Assembly (NCBI RefSeq): GCF_947492965.1
Contig: NZ_CANLOZ010000003.1
Span: 682,001 to 746,000 of the forward strand
DNA length: 64,000 nt
Reading direction: 5' to 3'
Source of the DNA: an uncultured Aquimarina sp.
GTDB lineage: Bacteria > Bacteroidota > Bacteroidia > Flavobacteriales > Flavobacteriaceae
Shown here piece by piece: positions 46,454 to 55,224 of the stretch; positions within the stretch are counted from its first letter, which is position 1; every line of letters starts with the position of its first letter. A model generated the notes under the pieces. It did no database searches, was not told the DNA's origin, and worked only from the letters and a program-made list of their open reading frames with translations. The position numbers were made by a program, and so were the translations under genes.

Positions 46454-48184
46454 ATGAATAGAAGGAACTTTTTTGAAAAATCTTTGTTGGCTGCCGGTGG
46501 CTTTATGATCGCTCCTATGTACATCAGTTGTAATAGTGATGATGATATGGATATTAATATTCCAGATCTTAGTACAGACAACTTTTTGGAAGGTGTAGCT
46601 AGTTTTGATCCAACAGATTCTAAAGTTATTATATGGACACGCTTTACTCCCAATTCAGGAACTGCAAATGTGACTATTAATTGGCAGGTAGCTACAGATA
46701 ATAATTTTAATGATATAGTTCGTAGTGGCGAGTTTATAACAGGTGAAGATCGTGATTATACGGTAGCGATCGATGTTCAGGAATTACCTTCTAACAGTAA
46801 GTACTATTATCGTTTCTTTGATTTAGAATCCCAAACTTCTTCTGTAATTGGAGAAACTATAACATTACCCAAGGTTGGAGATACCGTAAATGATATAAAA
46901 CTAGCAGCATGTTCTTGTGCTAATTTTGCAGCTGGTTTGTTTAACGTGTATGGGGCAATGGCTAATTCTGATGTGGATGTGATCGTGCATTTAGGAGATT
47001 ACATTTATGAATATGGAGAAGGAGAATACGGTACTAACGAAAATACTGTTGCCTTGGATAGAGTTCATAAACCAGCAAATGAAATCTTGTCCTTAAGTGA
47101 TTATCGTGCGAGATATAAACAATATAGAGGTGATAAGCAGTTGCAGTTAGCACATCAAAAGAAACCCTTTATCTGCGTGTGGGATGATCATGAGATAACC
47201 AATGATGCTTATGTAGATGGCGCAGAAAATCACCAAGATAATGAAGGTTCTTATGAAACAAGAAAACAAATTGCTATTCAGGTGTATAGCGAGTTTTTAC
47301 CGCTTAGATCAACGGATCCGGCTAAAATTTATAGGACGTTTGATTTTGGTAGTATTTTAAGTTTGCATATGCTAGACACCCGAATTATTGGTAGAGATAA
47401 GCAATTGTCTTATAATGATTTCTTCGATCCGAGTACAGGACTCGATGCAGCAGCATTTCAGACAGCATTGCAAGATCCAAGTAGGACATTATTAGGATCG
47501 GAACAATTAAGTTGGTTATCAGGGGTAGTTTCGGGTAGTAGTGCGAATTGGCAAGTCTTGGGTCAGCAGGTACTCATGGGTAAAATGTTTATGCCAGCAG
47601 AATTGCTAATACTTATTGGCACGTTAGTAGCGGAAATAGGTGCTTTGGGAAGTGCTACTCCAGAAACCGCAGCGGCATTCCAAACGGCGCTAACAGAGTT
47701 GACTGCTATTAAATCAAGATTGTTAGCTGGAGATACTACGCTTACTGCAGAAGAAATCGCAAGAGTTCAATCAGTTGTTCCGTATAACTTAGATGCATGG
47801 GATGGATATTTTATGGAGCGAGAACAGCTTTTTGTAATATTAGGCGATAAGAAAACCGTTTGTCTAGCTGGAGATACTCATAATGCTTGGTATAGTCAAC
47901 TAAAAGATGCAACTGGAAAAGAAATAGGAGTGGAGTTTGCAACTTCTTCTGTAACTTCTCCAGGATTTGAAGGATTTTTAGGAGTAGATGCTAATCAGGC
48001 AATTGGTTTTCAGCAGGCTTTACAGTTATTAATAGATGATTTACAATATATGGACGCTACCCAAAGAGGTTTCCTGAAAGTAACATTTACGTCGGGTAGT
48101 AGTCAGGCAGAATGGAATTATATCAATACCATTTCACAAGAAGATTATACGGTTACTGTTGGGGAGACAGTTTCGTATAGCTAG
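46454..48184 (+). CDS. PhoD-like alkaline phosphatase/phosphodiesterase
   Basis: A 576-residue metallophosphatase. The N-terminus NRRNFFEKSLLAAGG is Tat-like (twin Arg3-Arg4), and ISC (Cys26) could be a lipobox. A fibronectin-like PhoD N-terminal domain (FDPTDSKVIIWTRFTP) precedes the catalytic part: HLGDYIYEYGE, VWDDHEITND and AGDTHNAWYSQ supply the Fe/Ca-binding Asp, Asn and His residues. A segment rich in Ala/Thr (about 390-435) interrupts the domain, as in many Bacteroidetes homologues. It releases phosphate from phosphodiesters or monoesters outside the cytoplasm. Confidence 0.9.
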   Translation: MNRRNFFEKSLLAAGGFMIAPMYISCNSDDDMDINIPDLSTDNFLEGVASFDPTDSKVIIWTRFTPNSGTANVTINWQVATDNNFNDIVRSGEFITGEDRDYTVAIDVQELPSNSKYYYRFFDLESQTSSVIGETITLPKVGDTVNDIKLAACSCANFAAGLFNVYGAMANSDVDVIVHLGDYIYEYGEGEYGTNENTVALDRVHKPANEILSLSDYRARYKQYRGDKQLQLAHQKKPFICVWDDHEITNDAYVDGAENHQDNEGSYETRKQIAIQVYSEFLPLRSTDPAKIYRTFDFGSILSLHMLDTRIIGRDKQLSYNDFFDPSTGLDAAAFQTALQDPSRTLLGSEQLSWLSGVVSGSSANWQVLGQQVLMGKMFMPAELLILIGTLVAEIGALGSATPETAAAFQTALTELTAIKSRLLAGDTTLTAEEIARVQSVVPYNLDAWDGYFMEREQLFVILGDKKTVCLAGDTHNAWYSQLKDATGKEIGVEFATSSVTSPGFEGFLGVDANQAIGFQQALQLLIDDLQYMDATQRGFLKVTFTSGSSQAEWNYINTISQEDYTVTVGETVSYS

Positions 48185-48202
48185 TTTTTATTTATTAGAA
48201 TT

Positions 48203-48232
48203 AAAAACGCAACCTATTTAGGTTGCGTTTTT
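48203..48232. terminator. Bidirectional terminator between convergent genes
   Basis: AAAAACGCAACCT and AGGTTGCGTTTTT form a 13-bp perfect stem with a four-base loop. The A- and T-rich arms allow it to serve both the PhoD gene (plus) and the gene ending at 48256 (minus). Confidence 0.88.
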
Positions 48233-48255
48233 TGTTTTTTTAAACTTTGAGGTTC

Positions 48256-49833
48256 TTAATCTGCAGAACAATTGGTAAGATCTTTACAAAAACTAAGAAG
48301 ATCTTCTTGATTGTTTTTGTAAGTCTTGCTAGCAACTTTTTCTTGTACAGAAGGACAACCCTCTGCTAGTTTGGTTAGATTCTTTTTAAAGCCAAACACA
48401 TAACCTGCAGACATAGTAGATTTTCCTTTTTCTGCACCAGCTGGCATAATAACCAATTCTTTATTATTAAAAAGATATAGGTTGATCTTTTCAGATTCAA
48501 AAAGAACTTTACAAAGCTTATCGGTAGCACCTCCTAAAACCATCTGATCAACATCTACAGCTCCGCCTTTTATAGAAGATTCCTTAAATTTTATATTTCT
48601 ATAGTGATCTCCATCTACAAATACTAACTGACTACACTTTTTAGCTTTTCTTACTCTGGTGCCAAATGGTTTTCCTTCTTTATCGTACTCTACCGTTTTT
48701 AATGAGTACGCAATTTTGTTCATATCAGAAGTTTTAATATCAACCAATAGTGTGTCATTTTCTTTAGTGATTAAGTAAGCTTTGTTTACTTCTATGTCTG
48801 TAAGTTCAGTAGCTTCATTTTCATCGGTTTGATTACTTAGATCTTCTGTTTTTACATCAAAATGACGTGTTTTTGTTTTGTTGGCTTCAAAATCCTTGAT
48901 GAGGTCGTCTGCAATTTCATTTAGATATCTACCATCAGATTTATCGTAATCATTATCGATTAGTTTCTGTGCATACTCTTTAACTTTTTCTGGCATGTCT
49001 AGGTAGTAATATATTTTTCCGATGTTATAATAACTTGCATATCGAATTTTTCTTATTTTTCTTTTATCACCTTCGTACCTAGGAATTACTCCGTTAAAGT
49101 ATTCGATTACGGATTGTAGTTCTGTCTTTATAGAATCCACAGGTTGGTTATGCTGCATGGTTGAAAAAACGGTTTTTAATTTCTCATATGCCTCTTGATG
49201 CTTTGCATATTCTGGATGTTTCTTGCTTTTTAAAATCCAGAAAAACTCTCTTTCATGCGTTTCGATATCGTATCCGTAGGTATTAATCAAATGCCTTCTT
49301 GCCGAGTTTAGAAATTGATTTTTGTGATCATTTCTATATTTATCTCGTAAATTATGACGATTATTATTATAATAATCTTGTGCCTTTTTATAAGTTGTAA
49401 ATTCTCCACTAGCATAATCCTCGCTTTCGGAGTATGACTTTTCATAAGATTCGGCGTTTGTACCATTATTTACAGACAGTGTTGCCGATGATGAGTATGT
49501 TGTCTTAACGATGTACGTATAACTTGTAGATAATACTTTTCCTTCTTTGTCTTTTTTCTCGTGTTTTTCTTTTTTGATATCTACTGTTCCGATTTTGGTT
49601 CCATGAAACTTGTAGTTTATATCCAATGAACCACCGCTTTTTAGCTTCTTAAAACCAGGTATCGTAATACTCCCAATGTTAATGGAATATGTTCTTTTTG
49701 TGTTGTCTAGAATAGGTTTAGAGGGTAAGTTAACATAGGAAGTTCTGAAATTTTCTCTATCTAGATTTGTTCTTTGAGATAGTGCGATCGTACAGCAAAG
49801 TAATGCCGAGACAAAAGTAAAAATTCGAATCAT
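48256..49833 (-). CDS. Secreted protein of unknown function
   Basis: A 525-residue protein from MIRIFTFVSALLCCTIALSQ at 49833. The frame reaches back to 49905, but a perfect promoter (49877-49905) lies inside that extension, fixing the shorter start. A cleavable signal peptide is followed by a beta-rich region (YSINIGSITIPGFKKLKSGG), a charged helical middle with a TPR-like pair (YYNIGKIYYYLDMPEKVKEYAQKL) and a C-terminal domain with four cysteines (KKCSQLVF, KLCKVLF, EGCPSVQ, SFCKDLTNC). I do not recognise the family. Confidence 0.65.
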   Translation of the reverse strand: MIRIFTFVSALLCCTIALSQRTNLDRENFRTSYVNLPSKPILDNTKRTYSINIGSITIPGFKKLKSGGSLDINYKFHGTKIGTVDIKKEKHEKKDKEGKVLSTSYTYIVKTTYSSSATLSVNNGTNAESYEKSYSESEDYASGEFTTYKKAQDYYNNNRHNLRDKYRNDHKNQFLNSARRHLINTYGYDIETHEREFFWILKSKKHPEYAKHQEAYEKLKTVFSTMQHNQPVDSIKTELQSVIEYFNGVIPRYEGDKRKIRKIRYASYYNIGKIYYYLDMPEKVKEYAQKLIDNDYDKSDGRYLNEIADDLIKDFEANKTKTRHFDVKTEDLSNQTDENEATELTDIEVNKAYLITKENDTLLVDIKTSDMNKIAYSLKTVEYDKEGKPFGTRVRKAKKCSQLVFVDGDHYRNIKFKESSIKGGAVDVDQMVLGGATDKLCKVLFESEKINLYLFNNKELVIMPAGAEKGKSTMSAGYVFGFKKNLTKLAEGCPSVQEKVASKTYKNNQEDLLSFCKDLTNCSAD

Positions 49834-49876
49834 TTGAATGGGGCTTAATGTTAAATAAATCTTAAAATCAAAGCGG

Positions 49877-49905
49877 CAAAAATAGTATAAATATTTAAAA
49901 AACAA
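49877..49905 (-). promoter_or_regulatory. Promoter of the secreted-protein gene
   Basis: TTG (49905-49903), an 18-nt spacer and a perfect TATTTTTG (49884-49877) on the minus strand, about 43 nt before the ATG at 49833. Confidence 0.65.
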
Positions 49906-49916
49906 AGGATAAAAGA

Positions 49917-49942
49917 AACGGAACCTATTGTTAGGTTCCGTT
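49917..49942 (-). terminator. Terminator after the lipoprotein gene at 50002
   Basis: AACGGAACCTA and TAGGTTCCGTT form an 11-bp perfect stem with a four-base loop, 60 nt after the lipoprotein stop codon. On the minus strand it is followed by TCTTTT, a modest T-tract. Confidence 0.7.
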
Positions 49943-50001
49943 TTGTATTATATTATCAAACATTTTCTACTATAGTTCGAGATGGAATATAATAAAATGA
50001 A

Positions 50002-51423
50002 CTAGTTATTATTAATGTCTACTATTTGCAAATTATCATTTACAGCTCCCATAAATCCTTTTAAAAGAGATATATTACCCAAGTTTTCGACCAAATCGGA
50101 GGAAGACTCGGCTGCAATAAAGTATATGATATTATTTTTCTGGATCAATCCTGAAATGAACTGCCCCCCATATTGTATGCTCTTTAATTCATTTCCTTGA
50201 TGATCATATTTTGTTAAAAATCGATTTTCGGTTACGATAAAGGAATCGTTTAAATTCAATAGATCATTAATACCTGAGCTACCACGAGTAAGTTTTGACA
50301 TAATTTCATTTCCATCAGGAGCTACAACTCTTAATTCATTATGACTATAGCAAGCAAAATTACCTGAACTTAATTCTTCAATATGGAACGACCCGTTCAG
50401 ATCATTTATAGATGTTACACTTGAGGTTAATTGAGAAGTATATCTAATGTTTTTTATTAATTCAAAGTTTTCATTTAATAAAAATAAAACAGGTTCATAG
50501 TTTTCTAAAATATCATTTTCTGAAGTAAATGTTCCTCCGTAACCTATATATCCTTCAGACGTTTTAGTTAAATCACCAATGAATGCATTTTCTTCCATGG
50601 AAGGATAGTTCATTGTTTTAATGACATTGTTATTAACATCTCTTATTTGAATAGCAGGTGCGAGTTTAAATTCGGTATCTACAGAAACTCGATTACTCCC
50701 AAAAAATGCAAATTCATCACCTACTTTGATATTGTTATAAGATACTGTAAGATCTGATCTACCATTCTTTACTAAACTTCCAGATTGGTCGAGAATTATT
50801 TCTCTAGAAGAATAATAATTACCCAAGGTGTTAACGAAGGTAAAAACCAATTCTCCATTAAGTTTATTAAATCTAAAGCAATTACCAGTATTATCAGTTT
50901 GGTCTCCGATATATAAAGATTCTATAATTTCATTATTGTTATCAATTTCCCTGTAAAATATTTTTCCCAGACTATTATCTAGAATATCATCTATAATTTC
51001 GATCATAAATAGATTATTGTTTTCTGAGTTAATTCCACTAGCAATAGGGAATCCACGAGTTCCGTTAGGATAGTCGAAGAATTTGTATCGTGTTCGCGGT
51101 TGCAGAACTGATATTCTTTTGTAGATAGTTTCAGTTTCATTTTCATTAGAAACGGTTAGTTGAATAGTTTGTGTTCCTGGAGAAGAAAATGATAAGGTGA
51201 ATGAAGATTCAGTTGTTGTTTTCTCTTCTTCATTATTTGTATAACTAAAGGTTATTTCTGTGGCATTTTCGGAACAGTCCGTAATTACAAATTCTTCGCC
51301 TACTTCAACAACTTCTTTATCGATAGAGAAACACGCGATTGGTAGTTGAATAGCAGTTTCTTCATCTGAACTGCAGGAGAAAGTAAGAATAGCAATACTA
51401 ACAAGTAGTAGGAGATTTTTCAT
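50002..51423 (-). CDS. PKD-like lipoprotein with beta-rich C-terminus
   Basis: A 473-residue lipoprotein. The signal ends FSC (Cys17) and continues SSDEET, an acidic stretch like the Bacteroidetes surface-export signal. Residues about 30-107 form a PKD-like domain (CFSIDKEVVEVGEEFVITDCSENA to FSSPGTQTIQLTVSNENE). The rest, about 110-473, is beta-rich with weakly repeated blades and may be a propeller (NNLFMIEIIDD, NCFRFNKLNGELVFTFVN, EGYIGYGGTFTS). Function unknown; a surface-exposed binding protein is likely. Confidence 0.7.
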   Translation of the reverse strand: MKNLLLLVSIAILTFSCSSDEETAIQLPIACFSIDKEVVEVGEEFVITDCSENATEITFSYTNNEEEKTTTESSFTLSFSSPGTQTIQLTVSNENETETIYKRISVLQPRTRYKFFDYPNGTRGFPIASGINSENNNLFMIEIIDDILDNSLGKIFYREIDNNNEIIESLYIGDQTDNTGNCFRFNKLNGELVFTFVNTLGNYYSSREIILDQSGSLVKNGRSDLTVSYNNIKVGDEFAFFGSNRVSVDTEFKLAPAIQIRDVNNNVIKTMNYPSMEENAFIGDLTKTSEGYIGYGGTFTSENDILENYEPVLFLLNENFELIKNIRYTSQLTSSVTSINDLNGSFHIEELSSGNFACYSHNELRVVAPDGNEIMSKLTRGSSGINDLLNLNDSFIVTENRFLTKYDHQGNELKSIQYGGQFISGLIQKNNIIYFIAAESSSDLVENLGNISLLKGFMGAVNDNLQIVDINNN

Positions 51424-51514
51424 AAACTTTAGTTTTAAATTTAAGGCGCAGCGAAATTAGTTAAAAAAATGTTAACAAATCTAACAGTTATAAACTTTAA
51501 CAACACCAAACAAA

Positions 51515-51550
51515 AAAGTGTGTTCTAGACTATTTACTAGAACACACTTT
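51515..51550 (-). terminator. Terminator after lysS
   Basis: AAAGTGTGTTCTAG and CTAGAACACACTTT form a 14-bp perfect stem with an eight-base loop, followed on the minus strand by TTTG after six T. It lies 21 nt after the lysS stop. Confidence 0.85.
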
Positions 51551-51570
51551 ATTTACAAAATGTATGTTTT

Positions 51571-53262
51571 TTATTCCGCTAGCTCTACTAGTAAGCTATC
51601 TTCCGTTTTGGTTACCTTGGTAAGACCTAATTTAGATAGACCTTTCATCCCCTTATCCCAAGCTTTGTTACTTAATCCGGATGCGGTTTTAAGATCTGCT
51701 AACTCCATGCGTTGTTCTTTTTTGATAATCTCAAAAATAGCTTTCTCGTTATCATTTAACTCCACCGCTTTCTTTTCTGGTCTCATTTGAGGGAAGAACA
51801 GTACCTCTTGTATCGATTGATTGTTGGTTAAATACATAATTAATCGATCCATTCCAATCCCCATTCCCGAAGTTGGAGGCATTCCATACTCTAAAGCTCT
51901 GATAAAGTCGTTGTCAATAAACATAGCTTCGTCATCACCTTTTTCGCTAAGTTTTAATTGAGCTTCAAAACGTTCTCTTTGATCTATAGGGTCATTAAGC
52001 TCAGAATACGCATTAGCAATCTCTTTACCACAAACCATCAATTCGAAACGCTCCGTAAGATCAGGATTATCTCTATGTTCTTTACATAATGGACTCATTT
52101 CTTTAGGGTAATCTGTAATAAATGTTGGTTGGATATAGTTTCCTTCACATTTTTCACCAAATATCTCATCAATTAATTTCCCTTTACCCATCGTATCATC
52201 TACTTCGATACCCATACCTTTGGCAGCTTCTCTAATTTCTTCCTCAGTTTTACCTGTGATATCAAATCCTGTAAAGTGTTTGATAGAATCTGTCATTGTT
52301 ACTCGAGCATACGGAGTCTTGAAATTAATCTTATGCTCACCAAAAGTAGCGTCTGTTGTTCCATTAACAGCAATCGCACAGTGCTCTACTAGATTTTCAG
52401 TAAACTCCATCATCCAGTTGTAGTCTTTATAAGCTACATAGATTTCCATAGCTGTAAACTCTGGATTATGGGTACGATCCATTCCTTCATTTCTGAAGTT
52501 TTTAGAAAACTCATAAACTCCTTCAAAACCTCCAACAATTAATCTCTTTAGATATAATTCATTTGCAATACGCATATACAAAGGAATATCTAATGAATTA
52601 TGATGAGTAATAAAAGGACGTGCAGAAGCACCACCAGGAATTGGTTGTAATATTGGGGTTTCTACTTCAAAATATCCTTTAGTATTAAAAAAGTCTCTCA
52701 TAGCATTAAAGAGCTTTGTTCTCTTTATGAAAACATCTTTAACATGAGGATTTACAACCAGGTCTACATAACGTTGGCGATATCTAAGCTCAGGATCTGT
52801 AAAAGCATCATATACCTTTCCGTCTGCATCGGTTCTTGGTTGAGGTAAAGGTTTTAAAGTTTTACTTAATAATGTAAAGTCTTTAACCATCACAGTTTTT
52901 TCACCTACTTGCGTTGTGAATAATTCTCCTTCGATCCCGATAAAATCACCTATATCCAGTAATTTTTTGTAGATATCGTTGTATTTCGTTTTATCATCAC
53001 CAGTACATATTTCATCTCTATTGAAATATACCTGAATTCTCCCATTAGAGTCTTGGAGCTCAGCAAAAGAAGCTTTTCCTTGTATTCTTCTAGACATTAA
53101 TCTTCCAGCGATGATAATCTTTTTTCCTTCTTCAAATTTTTGTTTTATATCTTCTGAAGTATGATCTACAGGAAATAATGCTGCAGGATATGGATTGATA
53201 CCTAAATCACGTAGAGATTTTAATTTTTCTCTTCTTACAAGTTCTTGTTCTGTTAATTGCAT
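51571..53262 (-). CDS. lysS: Lysyl-tRNA synthetase (class II) LysS
   Basis: A 563-residue class II synthetase. The N-terminal OB-fold anticodon-binding domain (IIAGRLMSRRIQGKASFAEL) is followed by the catalytic core with motif 2 (FRNEGMDRTHNPEFT) and motif 3 (GMGIGMDRLIMYL). It charges tRNA-Lys. It is about 60 residues longer than the Escherichia coli enzyme because of a C-terminal extension (about 503-563, NDNEKAIFEIIKKEQRMELADLK...) that looks like a small winged-helix unit; such tails are seen in other Bacteroidetes LysS proteins. It is monocistronic, with promoter and terminator visible. Confidence 0.97.
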   Translation of the reverse strand: MQLTEQELVRREKLKSLRDLGINPYPAALFPVDHTSEDIKQKFEEGKKIIIAGRLMSRRIQGKASFAELQDSNGRIQVYFNRDEICTGDDKTKYNDIYKKLLDIGDFIGIEGELFTTQVGEKTVMVKDFTLLSKTLKPLPQPRTDADGKVYDAFTDPELRYRQRYVDLVVNPHVKDVFIKRTKLFNAMRDFFNTKGYFEVETPILQPIPGGASARPFITHHNSLDIPLYMRIANELYLKRLIVGGFEGVYEFSKNFRNEGMDRTHNPEFTAMEIYVAYKDYNWMMEFTENLVEHCAIAVNGTTDATFGEHKINFKTPYARVTMTDSIKHFTGFDITGKTEEEIREAAKGMGIEVDDTMGKGKLIDEIFGEKCEGNYIQPTFITDYPKEMSPLCKEHRDNPDLTERFELMVCGKEIANAYSELNDPIDQRERFEAQLKLSEKGDDEAMFIDNDFIRALEYGMPPTSGMGIGMDRLIMYLTNNQSIQEVLFFPQMRPEKKAVELNDNEKAIFEIIKKEQRMELADLKTASGLSNKAWDKGMKGLSKLGLTKVTKTEDSLLVELAE

Positions 53263-53709
53263 AATGCTGCCGTTTTAAGCCTGCAAAGATACAAAGTATG
53301 ATATAATCTTTCAATTGATTTTTAAGTATTGTATCACTTTCAAATAATGAGAAAAGAAAGCTCATTTTTGTTTTATTTGAATTATTAGAAATATTGAAAA
53401 AAATGGGTGTTTTTCCTCTTGTGTATACTGTGATTTTTTTTAAAAAGTAATTTCCTACACCTGTTAAATTATAAGTGAATTCCTATTTTTCTTGTTTTTT
53501 TAATAGTTTATTTTATTAAGTATCAGTACATTGCCGTAAGTAACACATAGTGTGTACAACTCAATGCTATGGGGATAGCAGCATTATAATTCTTATAAAA
53601 ACGAATCAATCCTTTATTACTCTTAGATAAGCTAAGATGTCTTTAGGTACACTTAATTTTATAATAATTAGGATATACGGTTGTACGTGACCAACAAAAA
53701 AGTAATTTA
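53263..53709. other. 447-bp intergenic region with lysS promoter and a possible structured leader
   Basis: The left end holds the lysS promoter (53284-53314). The right half faces the PD40 gene at 53710 and contains two local stem candidates: GTACA...TGTAC enclosing ACACA-TAG-TGTGT (about 53526-53557), and GCTAT-GGGG-ATAGC (53566-53579), extended past a three-base bulge by AAT/ATT (53563-53585). No coding frame is convincing on either strand. Confidence 0.5.
53284..53314 (-). promoter_or_regulatory. lysS promoter
   Basis: TTG (53314-53312), a 20-nt spacer and TATCTTTG (53291-53284) on the minus strand. The -7 element ends 21 nt before the lysS ATG. Confidence 0.7.
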
Positions 53710-54870
53710 ATGACATTGCAAAAAAACCTTTTGGGGCTGGTTTTTTTCTGTTTAATGAATTCAACATTTTCTCAACAAAAAAATTCTGCATTAGTGGATA
53801 ATTCACTGGGGCAGGATGGTGTTGTAGAAACAGCCAATCTAAATAATCAAGATACTTCTTCGATGATAATTGCTCATGATAAACAATTATCTAAGAGATA
53901 TCGGTTTTTATCGGATCGCATTTCGAAACCTTTAGCAGCGAATTTTGTGGTAAAGACTTTACCATTTAACTCTAAAAACTCTGATTATGCACCAAGTTTT
54001 TACAATGGTGAATTGGTATTCGCGTCTTCCAGAAGTAAAAAATCCGTGACTATGATTCTTCAGGAAGGTTCTAATGAACCCTTCTTGGACTTGTATAGGA
54101 CTAATAGGAATATCGCTAACAAAGGAATTACAAAGTTAAAGGGATCTATAAATACTAAATTTCACGAATCATCGGCAACATTTAGTCCAGATGGGAAAAC
54201 AGTTTATTTTACCAGAAATAATTACGTTAAAAGAAAAATTAAGAGTAGTACGAAAGGTTGTGTTTTGCTAAAAATTTATAAAGCAACATACGATAATGGG
54301 AAATGGAAAAATGTACAAGAATTGCCTTTTAATAGTGATGAGTATTCTACCGCACATCCAGCCTTATCTCCTGATGGAAAGTTCTTGTACTTTGCTAGTG
54401 ATATGCCAGGGAGTTATGGTAAATCAGATATCTACGTAGTGGCGGTGCATAAAGATGGTAGTTTTGGAACTCCAGAAAACCTAGGAAGTCTTATAAATTC
54501 TGAGGGTAGAGAAACTTTTCCTTACATAAGCGATAAAGGAAGGTTGTTTTTTGCAAGTGATGGTCATTTGGGTTTTGGTGGGCTTGATATTTTTATGGTA
54601 TTGCCGAATAAACAATCTGGTTGGAAAGTTTATAATATGGGTGCACCTATTAATAGCAATAAAGATGATTTTACTTTTATTATTAATGAAAAAGAAAGAA
54701 TGGGATATTTTGCTAGTAATAGAGATGGAGGAAAAGGAGGAGACGATATTTACGGCTTTAAGCAAATGGCCGCATTAGAAGAATATCAACATTATGTACC
54801 TGAGATTAAAAGCAAAATAAAAAGATATATAGAATTAAAACCCGACGAAGGCGAAATCACATCTTTCTAA
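53710..54870 (+). CDS. Orphan PD40 beta-propeller protein lacking TPR and OmpA domains
   Basis: A 386-residue secreted protein (signal peptide to about FSQQ). Residues about 80-365 are PD40/WD40-like blades nearly collinear with the middle of the OmpA protein at 16032-18002: DYAPSFYNGELVFASSRS, FHESSATFSPDGKTVYFTRNN, HPALSPDGKFLYFASDMPG, FFASDGHLGFGGLDIF and YFASNRDGGKGGDDIYGF all have counterparts there. The N-terminal TPRs are replaced by a short linker, and the chain ends about 30 residues after the last blade with no OmpA domain. It looks like a dedicated propeller rather than a broken gene. Role unknown; possibly an accessory of a surface-export complex. A 63-aa peptide gene lies 101 nt downstream. 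Confidence 0.85.
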   Translation: MTLQKNLLGLVFFCLMNSTFSQQKNSALVDNSLGQDGVVETANLNNQDTSSMIIAHDKQLSKRYRFLSDRISKPLAANFVVKTLPFNSKNSDYAPSFYNGELVFASSRSKKSVTMILQEGSNEPFLDLYRTNRNIANKGITKLKGSINTKFHESSATFSPDGKTVYFTRNNYVKRKIKSSTKGCVLLKIYKATYDNGKWKNVQELPFNSDEYSTAHPALSPDGKFLYFASDMPGSYGKSDIYVVAVHKDGSFGTPENLGSLINSEGRETFPYISDKGRLFFASDGHLGFGGLDIFMVLPNKQSGWKVYNMGAPINSNKDDFTFIINEKERMGYFASNRDGGKGGDDIYGFKQMAALEEYQHYVPEIKSKIKRYIELKPDEGEITSF

Positions 54871-54971
54871 ACAATCTTAAAATGGGGAAATTTCTGTTAA
54901 GTAGTGCCAATTAACATCATTCCAAAAAGCAAACATAATATCTTGTTAGGATTAACCTTTAAAAATATATT

Positions 54972-55163
54972 ATGTTCAAGAAAATTTCAAAAATCCAAGG
55001 CGTTCAGGTTTTAAATAAATCTACTCAAAAAGGTATTCAAGGTGGATTTTATTTTGATGGAGAATATCCAACACCTAATTCTTTCTTTTGTGGTGTTCCT
55101 GATCACATTTGCTGTAATGGTCTATGCGTTTTACCAGAACATCCAGCTTGCGGACTTTTGTAA
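54972..55163 (+). CDS. Gly-Gly-leader cysteine-rich small peptide (bacteriocin/RiPP-like precursor)
   Basis: A 63-residue peptide. Residues 1-25 resemble a double-glycine leader (FKKISKIQGVQVLNK to GIQGG), matching short Bacteroidetes precursors cleaved after GG by C39-peptidase ABC transporters. The putative core (26-63) begins FYFDGEYPTPNS and has five cysteines with CG-x5-CC-x3-C-x7-C spacing, reminiscent of disulfide-knotted toxins. There is no maturase, peptidase transporter or immunity gene in the window; the nearest neighbours are the PD40 protein upstream and a thioredoxin-like gene convergent downstream. A strong hairpin terminator follows. Secretion and modification are inferences from the leader pattern. 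Confidence 0.7.
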   Translation: MFKKISKIQGVQVLNKSTQKGIQGGFYFDGEYPTPNSFFCGVPDHICCNGLCVLPEHPACGLL

Positions 55164-55171
55164 AAAAGAAA

Positions 55172-55200
55172 AAGAAAAGCGAATTTAATTCGCTTTTCTT
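55172..55200. terminator. Bidirectional terminator between peptide and thioredoxin-like genes
   Basis: AAGAAAAGCGAATT and AATTCGCTTTTCTT form a 14-bp stem around one base, nine bases after the peptide stop. A/T-rich arms suit both directions. Confidence 0.8.
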
Positions 55201-55224
55201 CTTTATCATCTCTACTAATTTTAC

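Noticed and set aside
54481..54778. Alternative frames within the orphan PD40 gene
   Set aside because: The main frame is strongly similar to the OmpA-associated propeller; the others are shadows.
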